From: Pristionchus mayeri
Lineage: Eukaryota; Nematoda; Chromadorea; Rhabditida; Neodiplogasteridae
Assembly: GCA_036245805.1 (NCBI GenBank)
Contig: BTRK01000003.1
Span: forward strand, 45,498,044-45,562,043
DNA: 64,000 nt
Direction: 5' to 3'
Shown: positions 56,501 through 64,000 of the stretch, in pieces
How the letters are laid out: each line of letters starts with the position of its first letter
How positions within the stretch are numbered: position 1 is the stretch's first letter
Program-made: the position numbers and the translations under genes
The notes under the pieces: model-generated
Databases searched by the model: none
What the model saw: the letters and a program-made list of their open reading frames with translations, nothing else
Told to the model about the DNA's origin: nothing

Positions 56501-57605
56501 CTCAGTGAAACGCGAGTCTAAGACACATTTGATTCCTTGTTCCAATCTGATGACATAAAAATTGGGAGTAACCAGTCGATAAGATGATGGAGATAAAAGT
56601 TAGTGTTTATGACTGGCAATTCGGGAGTTTTGTTTTGGAGGTGTTCTCCGCACGCTTCCGTAACACAAGAGCAACATAAATCGTCATTAACAATGAGGAA
56701 AGTATGCGGAGACAGGACTCCCTTTCTCCACTGATGGGGCGATCATAGCGCATTGCTCTAGCTCTTGGGCAGAAAATATAGAAGAGAATCAAATATTCCC
56801 ACCTTGAGCAGGCGTACTAAAGAGAGGACGTCACCGTCAGCGCCGAGCGCACGCAGACGATCCACTTCGTACGGACTGCGAAATGTTTGATCTAATTATT
56901 TTTTTCTAAAGTAAATGTTTCTAAGGTGATATAGCTAAGTATTGCATCGTATTGGCCGAGAAAATAACGTCAAAATGGTGTTTGCATTAAAATTAGTCGC
57001 TCCTTTGGTTTCCCTTTTCTCTTATTTTCCCTTACCGTCATCTCACTTCTAGTGTTTTGCTCCCCTATTTGCGGTGTCTTCTAAAACCGGAGTGATAGAG
57101 AGAGAAAAATGTGAAGAGTTTGAACATCAACCAAATGAACGCTTAAAGTTACCGGATGAGGACGAAACCCTGATCTGACCCTGATCTGGTCGCGTGTACG
57201 AGAGAGTATGCAAAAGTGAGAGAGCGCGGGATTACGCTGATCATTTTCGGCTTTCCCTTGAGGCTATTATTGATTTTTATCATTTTTGTATATTCATTCC
57301 CAACTAATTCAGCCATCGGCTATTCGATGGAGGACAAAAAATAGGAGGTCAATTTTGTCCTCGTCCGGTAACTTTAAAGTATGTTTTCTAGACAGCAAAT
57401 CACTATACGAAGGCGCCTTCTCCACTGATGGGGCGGTCATAGCGCCTTGCTCTAGCTCTTGGGCAGAAAATATAGAAGAGAAACACGAATGTAATATATA
57501 ACTATAGCAATGAAAAGATGACGAAGAAGTATAACTAGTTTCTCACCATGGAATCCAGGCGGCCACGTCGTCCAACCAGTTCCAAATGTCTTCCCGATCA
57601 GCCAT
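47517..57605 (-). CDS. Uncharacterised multi-exon gene, helical protein with Lys-rich tail
   Basis: First exon 57547-57605 (MADREDIWNWLDDVAAWIP) or longer, see 57,635. Further exons: 56803-56875 (CPYEVDRLRALGADGD...), 55543-55651 (NKRTRMLFAKALQLMSNVVC), 54061-54151 (AVDWLCGAITFYRVAQAAK), 52963-53049 (VAAMVEQFSGFLTTDIVEIA), 52252-52374 (RVFRLRAQLEQFGVELVHGL), 51978-52077 (or a shorter start at 52,032), 51428-51499, 50926-51021, 48758-48833 (KNKKWFEQMEES), then 47517-47629, the last, ending in a Glu/Lys-rich tail. The block from 54,151 to 48,758 joins in phase throughout. The joins 56,803 to 55,651 and 55,543 to 54,151 are unresolved, so exons are probably missing (one candidate at about 55,975-56,020). 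Mostly helical; I do not recognise the family. The introns hold many foldback elements. Confidence 0.6.
47907..48376. repeat. 214-bp tandem duplication, two full copies plus a partial third
   Basis: The unit starting TCACATGTTTCACACTATTC begins at 47,907, 48,121 and 48,335. The first two copies look identical; the third is cut after about 40 bases by the foldback element at 48,377. Each full copy contains, on the minus strand, GATGATGTATCACTAGATGA followed by AG|GTAAGA, a possible small exon of the surrounding gene with a good donor but CG instead of AG at its acceptor. Confidence 0.88.
48377..48714. mobile_element. Foldback element in the tandem repeat
   Basis: The left arm from GGGGTACGACATTTGCGCAA pairs with the right arm ending TTGCGCAAATGTCGTACCCC, through GATATTGAGTTTCAACG... 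to a centre near 48,541 (GGTTCATGGAAATCCA and its inverse with CCCGGGTCG). The central CATGAACCCCGGGTC block recalls the ends of the foldback at 846. It separates the partial third tandem copy from the exon at 48,758. Confidence 0.82.
49221..49310. mobile_element. 90-bp MITE of the GGCACTAC family, exact 8-bp TSD
   Basis: Ends GGCACTACGTCGGATGAGAA and the near-inverse TTCTCATCCGGTGTAGTGCC; core GTGACGTCATGCCG...CGGCATGACGTCA. The TSD CACTAATA lies at 49,213-49,220 and 49,311-49,318. It is the cleanest copy of this family. Confidence 0.93.
49463..50619. repeat. 1.15-kb palindromic foldback element
   Basis: The two arms (about 49,463-49,990 and 50,085-50,619) are inverted copies with many small differences. 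Landmarks are TTGGCACTGGCC/GGTCAGTGCCAA near the outside, GTCACCGG/CCGGTGAC in the middle, and GGTCACCAACTTGAA with its inverse near a loop of about 90 bases at 50,000-50,085. A solo arm of the same family is at 5166-5595. It lies in an intron of the uncharacterised gene and has no coding capacity. Confidence 0.88.
51601..51812. repeat. Foldback element in intron
   Basis: The left arm (CGTTAACTTTTGCC... through TTCCATATCTCCGTTC) and right arm (GAACGGAGATATGGAA... through AAAGTTAACG) pair around a loop near 51,695-51,725. It sits between exons 51,499 and 51,978. No TSD was found. Confidence 0.82.
51876..51962. mobile_element. 87-bp MITE of the GGCACTAC family
   Basis: A foldback with core ATGATGTCATGCCGC...GGCGGCATGACGCCA, flanked by GTCAGAAG at 51,868-51,875 and 51,963-51,970. 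Its right edge is only 16 bases from the exon that ends at 51,978, so it sits next to a splice donor. Confidence 0.87.
53142..53461 (-). pseudogene. Decayed unidentified open frame in an intron
   Basis: Two overlapping minus-strand frames look like one protein broken by a frameshift near 53,380: the first reads TTVVVNEVDQTWAQWLLAA, the second continues CKTLLDKAHHNSDKVWVPVS and LPVFENRLMSTFPDFETQQQ to a stop at 53,142. It has a protein-like composition, but I do not recognise it. It may be a fragment of a mobile element or of a duplicated gene. Confidence 0.3.
54778..54889. repeat. Short foldback in intron
   Basis: TTTCGAAGAGGACGCAAACC at the left and GGTTTGCGTCCTTTTCGAAA at the right pair around about 60 bases of AT-rich loop that contains a weaker inner pairing. 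It is non-coding. Confidence 0.75.
54890..55542. other. Intron sequence, nothing recognised
   Basis: AT-rich sequence between the exons at 54,151 and 55,543. The phase mismatch between those exons suggests that a small exon may be hidden here, but I could not place one. Confidence 0.35.
56725..56788. repeat. 64-bp direct repeat, copy 1
   Basis: The block from CTCCACTGATGGGGCG to CAGAAAATATAGAAGAGAA recurs at 57,418-57,482 in the same orientation with two or three differences. One copy lies just 5' of the 56,803 exon boundary, the other just 3' of the first exon. Confidence 0.85.
57418..57482. repeat. 64-bp direct repeat, copy 2
   Basis: The partner of 56,725-56,788. The two copies bracket exon 2 of the uncharacterised gene, so the pair may mark the edges of a duplicated or inserted segment. 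Confidence 0.85.
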
Positions 57606-57634
57606 CGTCAACCAGAACGACAACGACGGCAGCA

Positions 57635-57776
57635 TTAAAAGAGGGTCGATGACACGACTGAACTCAGCACCAAAAATAGTAGCAAACACCCGAAAACTAA
57701 CGCAGAAGCGCTGATCCATGGGGCAGTTCCGAAGGCGTCCTGGGGAAGCTCGTCCAGACTGGCGGGTTCTTCACCC
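57635..57776 (-). CDS. Alternative frame: terminal exon with a C-terminal membrane helix
   Basis: After the acceptor TTGTTCTAG at 57,777 an open frame reads EEPASLDELPQDAFGTAPW, then a hydrophobic helix (SALVFGCLLLFLVL), and ends with TAA at 57,635-57,637. It looks like the end of a tail-anchored protein encoded further upstream. The TAA overlaps an ATG (TAATG) that opens in frame with the first exon of the next gene. A competing frame over the same DNA starts at an ATG near 57,721 (MDQRFCVSFRVFATIFGAEF) and runs without a stop into that same exon. Only one may be real; I cannot decide from sequence. I found no upstream exon in matching phase. Confidence 0.4.
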
Positions 57777-60033
57777 TAGAACAAAGAATTGTGATAACTT
57801 AAATTAATATTAACAACAACTGATGTGAAGGAATTGTAAGAAATTAAAACACATCGTGCATTAGCGATCGTCACGTGAAATTGGAGAATTTTTTAAATGC
57901 TTCAATTTTTGCTGTTATGAGGTTGTCATGAGTGACAAATAACCATATGATAAATAGAATTCACACTTTAGTGGAAAATTTTCTCAAACACGGCATTTCA
58001 CGGTCCGAATTGCCGGTTGACGAAACGACTTACAGACCCCCAAACGCACTCGCCGACATTTGTCCGCACTACCGTGGGAATAATTAAATTTTTGAATGAT
58101 ACCGTATCCATTTACGTTGCACAAGGGATGTCGGCATAGGACCAAAAATCAATCGATATTTTCAATCGATATCAGGGTTTCTGCGATGACTTTTTTCCGG
58201 CTCCGGTCTTGTGTACGGCGGCCAGGTGCGCGCACCATGCCGCAACCTGGCGGTGGTGTAGTGGGCGGAGTCTTGGTTTTGTGTGTGCGCGAAATGCCGT
58301 GTCAAACAAGCATGTCCTTCTAAGCTCCGGCCACTTGGTGTCAGTGACGCACGCAGCGCCCGTCCGCAACGCGTTCCATAGGTCGCTTATTATTTTTTAT
58401 GTCAATTATTAATTTATGAAACAAAAGTTTAGTGAACTTTAAATAGTGATAGCAACTAATTGGTGTCGAGTAGTATCATGATTGATTAATCTCGAAAATT
58501 GTTTTATCTTTCTTACTTTGAACTACAAGGAAGCAAACTTACCGTAATCAGACTGAAGTACTCAAATCTAAATTCCTACTCCAATAGTCTAAATCTGCCC
58601 GTAGGAGTATGTGTCCTAAAACCCTTGTATAGCACATGCAGCCGCAATCTGATTAAAAATGAGTTTATGTGTGAAATCGCATACAATATGAAATAGAGTG
58701 GAAAATGGGGATTTACAAGTTCCTATTGTGAATACTGATGAAGAAGTTGAGAAAGATGGTCAGACACGGGGGAACAAGAAATAGATAGTTCGAAATACAT
58801 CAACACTATTCATAAATTTTGTCGAAACGAGACAAAAATGTGCGAAAAAGTGTTCCAGCTTGACCACAATGCAAGATTTGAAAGAACAACGCTATCAATT
58901 GCCGATAAACTATTTAATATACAATGATGAGCTATAGAAAAATATTTAAAAAACGCAATAAATGCCTACGAGATGAGCTATAGAGTCTGGAACAGAAGCT
59001 ACAGTCACTATCGGCCCTTCAAACGACTATAGAAAAATCCAAGCATACCGTAAGGATATGAAATTTCGGTGATCCATTCGTTTGGCATTGGGAAGCCATC
59101 ATAAAAAAATATGAGAAGGATCGTCGATCTGGATCATAAGTAAGATGAACATAAACTATGGCGGAAAAAATGCGGAGAATAAACGAACTTTGAGCGAACG
59201 TAGCAAAATTTCGCTAACAACGATTCGCCTCAAAACAAGATATGATGTGCGTATGGAGATTCTAATAGGATTCACAGAAATTCACGAAATAGGGCTAATC
59301 AGGAAGAGAATGGCACGAGAAAAACGTCGTTTTCTCCAAAACATTGCTTCAGTTCAGAAGGTGTTGAAAGTTTTCGCTAGTACCGATTCTCGCGAAACGA
59401 TTACAATCTACCCAGTGATAGATTCTCCATCAATTCGAAACAAAAACAGAGAGGCGGGCCAATAAACTAATCGATAATCAAGAAAAAATCAATTTTGGCC
59501 GTAAAAATTCGATTTGGCGCATTGGGAAAACACTCCCGTTTAAAGACACTCGCTCACCATCTTTTTCCCGGTCTTTAACTAGGACTTCCCGGTTTGGTGG
59601 TCGCTAATCGTGCATAAATCGCATCACAGTGATCTGGTGTGCACTTATGGGAAACGGCGCATTCCAATTATCTCGCTTATTCTACTAAAGGTTTTAAATT
59701 CAGAAGACCATTTTGTGGTGATTTATATAATGAAGCGATGTGCATCACTTGTTTATCCTTAATTATTATGACAACCACAGAATATGCATTTCGGTAGGTA
59801 CACCATAATTCAACCGAATTGCAGAAGACAAGAAAAATTACGGTAGATTTAATTGTAGCGATCAACTCTTTGATTTCGCAACACCCTTCTCGGCCGCCAC
59901 TTTGTCTTGTCCTCTATTCTGTCTTTAATATTTTTATTGTGTTTCATATTTTTATCTGTTCATGCGAAATTCGGAATTTCAAATTCCCCTACATTTTCGT
60001 CATCTAGTCAGTCTAATTCCCCTTCGTAGAACA
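57777..60033. other. No supported gene
   Basis: The stretch 58,180-58,400 is GC-richer, with overlapping open frames on both strands and no recognisable protein. Around 58,930-59,465 the plus strand shows decayed coding character (a charged, coiled-coil-like stretch SLEQKLQSLSALQTTIEKSK near 58,990-59,045 between stops, and an open frame of 106 codons at 59,145-59,465), possibly an old pseudogene. Nothing can be named. Confidence 0.4.
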
Positions 60034-63000
60034 ATGGATCCATCCTTCGCTCGAATTCCTCTCGGAACGGCTGTATTCAATCAATTCCACGGTCTGCCGC
60101 CCCATCCCACAAAGTGCCAGGTATCACCCATTATTTGTGCCTTTCACATTGGTGTGATTCTTGTGATGTTGTTGTCCCGCACACTCCAGGAATATATTTT
60201 TTAATCCAAAATAATATGATTATATTATGTAAAATAAAGTTTCAATGCCATAAATACTAGTTTTATGTAGTACATTATCAGGCTACATACATCTGGATCG
60301 ATGGAACTGGTCTGAAACTCGAATGCAAAACAAGGACTTTGGACGCAACGCCAGTGAATATCGCAGGTGAAAAAAATTCAATAGGATTGCGATATTATTT
60401 CTCATTACAGATTACCCCATCTGGAACTACGGAAGGGACGGCTATATCAAGGTTTATTTATATTTCCCACAGTAGCTTGCTTTAGATTTTGAAAAATGGT
60501 CAAATCAAATACGTCGTTTCAAGAAATAATATGTCGTAATACGCCATTACGACACTTTTCCCATGTTATTCCTCTCCTCGCATGTGTCAATCTGAATACC
60601 CTCTTCAGCCGGTTGCTGACTACCCCGATCCCTTTCTCGGAGGGCAGAACAAACTGGTGCTGTGCGAGACGCTCAACACGGACATGAAGCCCACTGGTAA
60701 TTAAATGCTCTAACTGATATCCGATCTTTCTCATGCGTAGCCACTAATCATCGTGCCAACGCGGCTTTGGTGATGGAACAGGCCAACAAATATGCTCCCT
60801 GGTTCGGCATGAAACAGGTATACTACATCAATCTCTTTTTATTAGCTTCAGTATTGTATTTGCAGGAGTATTGTTTGTTCGATCACGATGGTTCCACTCT
60901 TGGAGGACGAAGATTTGTCTATGGCAACTACACTCCTCGAAATATTGGTGCTTTCTTTACTATCCGTCTTAATTTATCGATTTTATTAACGATTTGCAAC
61001 TGTCTGATTGCACTTTTTTATCTCAATATCTATTCGTTTACTTTGTCATTTTGGTCTCTAGAATTGTAAATTTTTCAACTTCCTTTCGATTCATATTTTA
61101 AATTGACAATAACATCATTGTTTTCTCCAGCGGCTGTGGGACGCGAGATCGTGCAGGCTCACTACAGATTGTGTCTGCATGCTGGGCTCAAGATCTACAG
61201 CACCAATGCAGGTGAGAGCAGAATATCGATTGCCCATAATAGTAATAATACTAGCTTCTCTTAGTCCTGATGCGCGACGGGGATATACGGCACAAAAGAG
61301 ATTTAGAGGATGCTAGGGTTGAAAATGACTCCAACGTATTATTGGGGTTGATTGACTGCGACGATTGTGCAATAATAGGTAACTATTAGTACTGGTGTTT
61401 TCAAACTACTGGTGTTTTAATGTTTCATAGCAGAAATAATTGCAGGAAGGGCGCGCGCCAGTGGGCGTTCACTATCGGGACCTACGATGGAATCTCCATG
61501 GGAGACGAGATGTGGATGGCCCACTACCTCCTTCAACGTGTCGCCGAGCAGTTCGGAGTCGTCGCCAACTTCGATCCCACGCCCGAGGTCAGTGAGAGTT
61601 CTTTGGATTAATGGCCACCGCCAACCACTCACCCTCCGCTTGCCTTCTCATAGATAGTATTCCTCCCTGATTTTTTGTCTCACAATCGCTTTGTTGAGGA
61701 CAGGAATGTGAATTGAGAGGTAAAAAAGAGGGTGGGATCGCCATCAACCCAAAAAATATCCCTTAATTTCTACAAAATGTTATTGTAACGATCACAATTA
61801 GTAGGCAGCGCTGCGGTTTTAACGCAATAATTACAGTAATCAGCGCGTTCGAAGATGTGATATGCATACAAAAACAAGTCCTACTTCATTTATGTGCCAC
61901 TTCTACGTTTCGCGAAACTACGCCAAATGGAGGCAAATGCCAAAAACTAATCACCAATAACCAGATGTCTCTTTTGTTACGGGCAATTGCAGGACAAGCA
62001 GCCTGTGGTAGACAACTTCTGCCACGTCACCTTCTCCATCCAGTGCACGACAGAGGGAGAGGGAATGACATATATCAATACTGTGAGCTGTTTGTTTTGG
62101 TTGAACAGTGTTAACTCGAACAGATCACTTTTTATTAGAAACTATTTTTTCCAAACATAATTGGATTTGAGCCATTGATTGAATAATCATTTTTCGTTGT
62201 GTATTACAGCTCGTGAGTCGATTGAAGGAAAAGCACGACGTGCACCCTAGTGGGAAGGTTAGACCGTACGGTCCGGAGACGAGGGAGCACAACTATTACA
62301 AGTACAGGATTCCTTCGGCCGAGTAAGTTTCCTCCGCTCTACGTAAGGTCCTGAGTGTTATCACTCAGGACCTTACGTCGAACAAAAAATAGCATGTGAC
62401 AAGCTAAAAGCAATACTAATTTATCGCCGAACGCCCATCTCAATTTAATCCCAAAAATACCTAAACATATTATCTTGCCTGACAAAGCGCCAGGGAGTAA
62501 ATAATTTAGTCTGGGAAAAGATAATATCGTTATCTGTAGGCTTAATCATAACGTCATCTGGACAACTCGCTATTGTGACCGGCATATATGTTGTTAGCAA
62601 AACTCGATCACAAGACCACACCACGCGAGTGAGCACTCGTAGTGCGAATTAATTCGAGTTTGTATGACATGATTCGCAGTACCCTCAACCTAATGTATTT
62701 CGAAATGCATAAGGGGTTGTTTTCAAATAGCACTAAAAAATTCGTTTTCCGAACCATATTCGTGATGTTCAAGCGTTGGGGAGAAAGTGATTAGCGTAAA
62801 GCTTCATTCAGATTCTCTTGAAACACCCGCAACCTCTGCGTGCGCATTCCTCCTCACGTGACCAAGGAGGGCAAGGTACCTTACTCATACCGTCTGAACC
62901 TTTAACAGGATTCCATTTTCAATCCTTTGCCTATGTTTTCTGATTAGGAGAATTGTTGAAGGTATGTCCATATGGTTGTATTTGTAGGGATATCTCGAGG

Positions 63001-63071
63001 ACCGTCGTCCGCCCTCCAACTGTGATCCGTACTTCGTGATGAGAACCATCGTCCAGCATTGTCTCTACTGA
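60034..63071 (+). pseudogene. Glutamine synthetase (class II) paralogue, degraded
   Basis: Exons: 60034-60120, 60282-60366, 60411-60451, 60609-60696, 60741-60817, 60866-60947, 61131-61211, 61434-61587, 61993-62082, 62210-62322, 62812-62875, 62988-63071. The chain follows eukaryotic GS: ATYIWIDGTG, DPFLGGQNKLVLCE, APWFGMKQEYCLFD, VGREIVQAHYRLCLHAGL, DGISMGDEMWMAHYLLQRV, FCHVTFS, YLEDRRPPSNCDPYFV, about 360 residues, the usual length. GS joins ammonia to glutamate. Metal/substrate residues are changed: the family's (M/I)EQEY is MKQEY and QWEF is QWAF, and NFDGSS is replaced. Exon 8 has an extra 11 bp (61,448-61,458, AGGGCGCGCGC) between EIIAG and QWAF that shifts the frame. Exon 11 has TGA at 62,819-62,821 where Gly is expected. 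The ATG follows a TTCGTAG acceptor. Not a working synthetase. Confidence 0.88.
62341..62378. repeat. Perfect 17-bp-arm hairpin
   Basis: ACGTAAGGTCCTGAGTG, a TTAT loop, then the exact inverse. It begins 18 bases after the GTAAG donor that ends a GS exon at 62,322, and the arm contains a second GTAAG. It could be a tiny MITE or an RNA hairpin near the splice site. Confidence 0.85.
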
Positions 63072-64000
63072 GTGCTGGCTACCGTATCCCCCAGGTATCG
63101 ATCCCCGGCACTCATAAATCCCGTGTCTCGTTACCGTATCCCTTTCTGAAGTATCAATTAAACCAACATAACTTAATCATGTGTATCCGTTGTGATTATC
63201 GACTGATAGACATTGAATATACTTTGCCCTTGACCCGTTACATCCACTCATTTCCATGGCAAGAAGCTTACAATTTGTTCACGTTTTGTTGTTACTCGAT
63301 GCCTCCCTCACATTGAATAGGCTTCTAAAGTTTCTTTGAGTTTACCAATGCTGATTGAAGTGACGTTTCCTACACATTGTCTTTTGTTGTTCAGCTAACT
63401 TGTTTCGATAAAGCGTTGTTATTTCACATAATATCTAATAATATATGAGAGAGTTTTTGTGTAAGTGAACATGTGCTTGGCAAAGTGCGAAAAATCGAAA
63501 TCGCCCGTAATGTGCCTACATGTAGTACTCGACGAGCATAGCTCGGGTGCCCCATCCCGAGTGTTCTAGATCACTCTCTGCGAAATGGGTCTCTGCGAAA
63601 CATCACTCTCTGCGAAACACATTTAAATCTTAACAGTGAAATTTCGAATTTCGCCATTTCGAAACCGATTTGAATGGTTGATGTCTCAAAAAATTGATAA
63701 TATTCCATGGATTATATTCAACAAATTCTAGAATGGTTGGGCATCAACTCGTGAAGAAACATCGAAAAAAGATTTTTTTTAATTTTTCATTTATTCAGAT
63801 GGGTGGGTAGCCACCAGTTTTATTGTTTTATTATCTCGAGCTTTATGCATACTATTAGTAGAAAAAATTTTAAAAAAATGAAAAATACAGTTTTTGAGAT
63901 ATTTAAATAAAATCATTTCGTGATCACGTCAATCTACCGTACTCGAGTAATGAGAGAGTGTGCAGAATGAAGAGGCGATTACACGAATTGTGTTGAGGTG
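63072..64000. other. No gene seen; short CTCTGCGAAA repeat
   Basis: The 3' flank of the GS paralogue. Three copies of a CTCTGCGAAAY motif lie at about 63,576-63,620. No further exon or element can be supported up to the end of the window. Confidence 0.4.

Noticed and set aside
58172..58412. Overlapping open frames in a GC-richer patch on both strands
   Set aside because: Three frames are open at once, which GC-rich DNA produces by chance; no motif or splice context supports any of them.
61265..61379. Open segment with acceptor and donor between GS exons (VLMRDGDIRHKRDLEDAR...)
   Set aside because: It has no counterpart in glutamine synthetases. Joining exon 61,211 directly to 61,434 gives the expected E-x-x-x-G-(Q)W order apart from the 11-bp insertion.
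35661..62821. Idea that TGA is read as glycine, because two family-conserved Gly codons are TGA here (35,661 and 62,819)
   Set aside because: TGA is the normal terminator of other genes in the window (for example the last GS exon and the MATH-BTB copy at 28,240), and both affected genes carry other lesions. GGA to TGA is a single-base change expected in pseudogenes.

Overview
This window looks like nuclear DNA of a nematode. The genes are split into many short exons with GT..AG introns (one GC..AG). Several first exons begin directly after a TTTNCAG-type acceptor, as in spliced-leader trans-splicing. Two recurring gene types, MATH-BTB adaptors and TA-flanked mariner elements, are common in nematodes. 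A diplogastrid such as Pristionchus is my guess, not something the sequence proves. There are no prokaryotic features.

Layout. 1-16.5 kb is repeat-rich: foldback elements, including a 3 kb composite of nested palindromes with a second partial copy at 12.8-13.7 kb, plus small MITEs with clean 8-bp target-site duplications (TSDs). Only a few doubtful exons lie there. 16.6-19.3 kb is an RTE-clade retrotransposon on the minus strand; its 3' end recurs as a fragment at 22.2 kb. 23-27 kb has candidate exons of unknown genes, a direct repeat, and a mariner inserted inside an older foldback element. 28.2-34.3 kb holds two tandem MATH-BTB genes on the minus strand, one decayed and one with a damaged penultimate exon. 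34.9-37.7 kb is a decayed PRP38-family splicing-factor paralogue carrying a MITE and a dead mariner in its introns. It is followed by a DEAD-box helicase fragment and then a 3 kb transposase-like gene with a PHD-like finger, interrupted by one stop and one frameshift. 42.4-43.7 kb is a second mariner whose transposase is identical to the first. 43.9-47.2 kb is an intact 305-residue MATH-BTB gene. 47.5-57.7 kb is a long uncharacterised minus-strand gene whose introns are full of foldback elements. 60.0-63.1 kb is a glutamine-synthetase paralogue on the plus strand with a frameshift, a stop and lost active-site residues.

Taken together, this is a fast-turnover accessory region: duplicated genes in several stages of decay plus many mobile elements, some recent (the identical mariners, exact TSDs). 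The only clearly intact host gene is the MATH-BTB gene at 43.9-47.2 kb. The long gene at 47.5-57.7 kb is probably functional but unrecognised. All exon boundaries were placed by eye from splice signals, reading-frame continuity and family alignment; nothing was computed.
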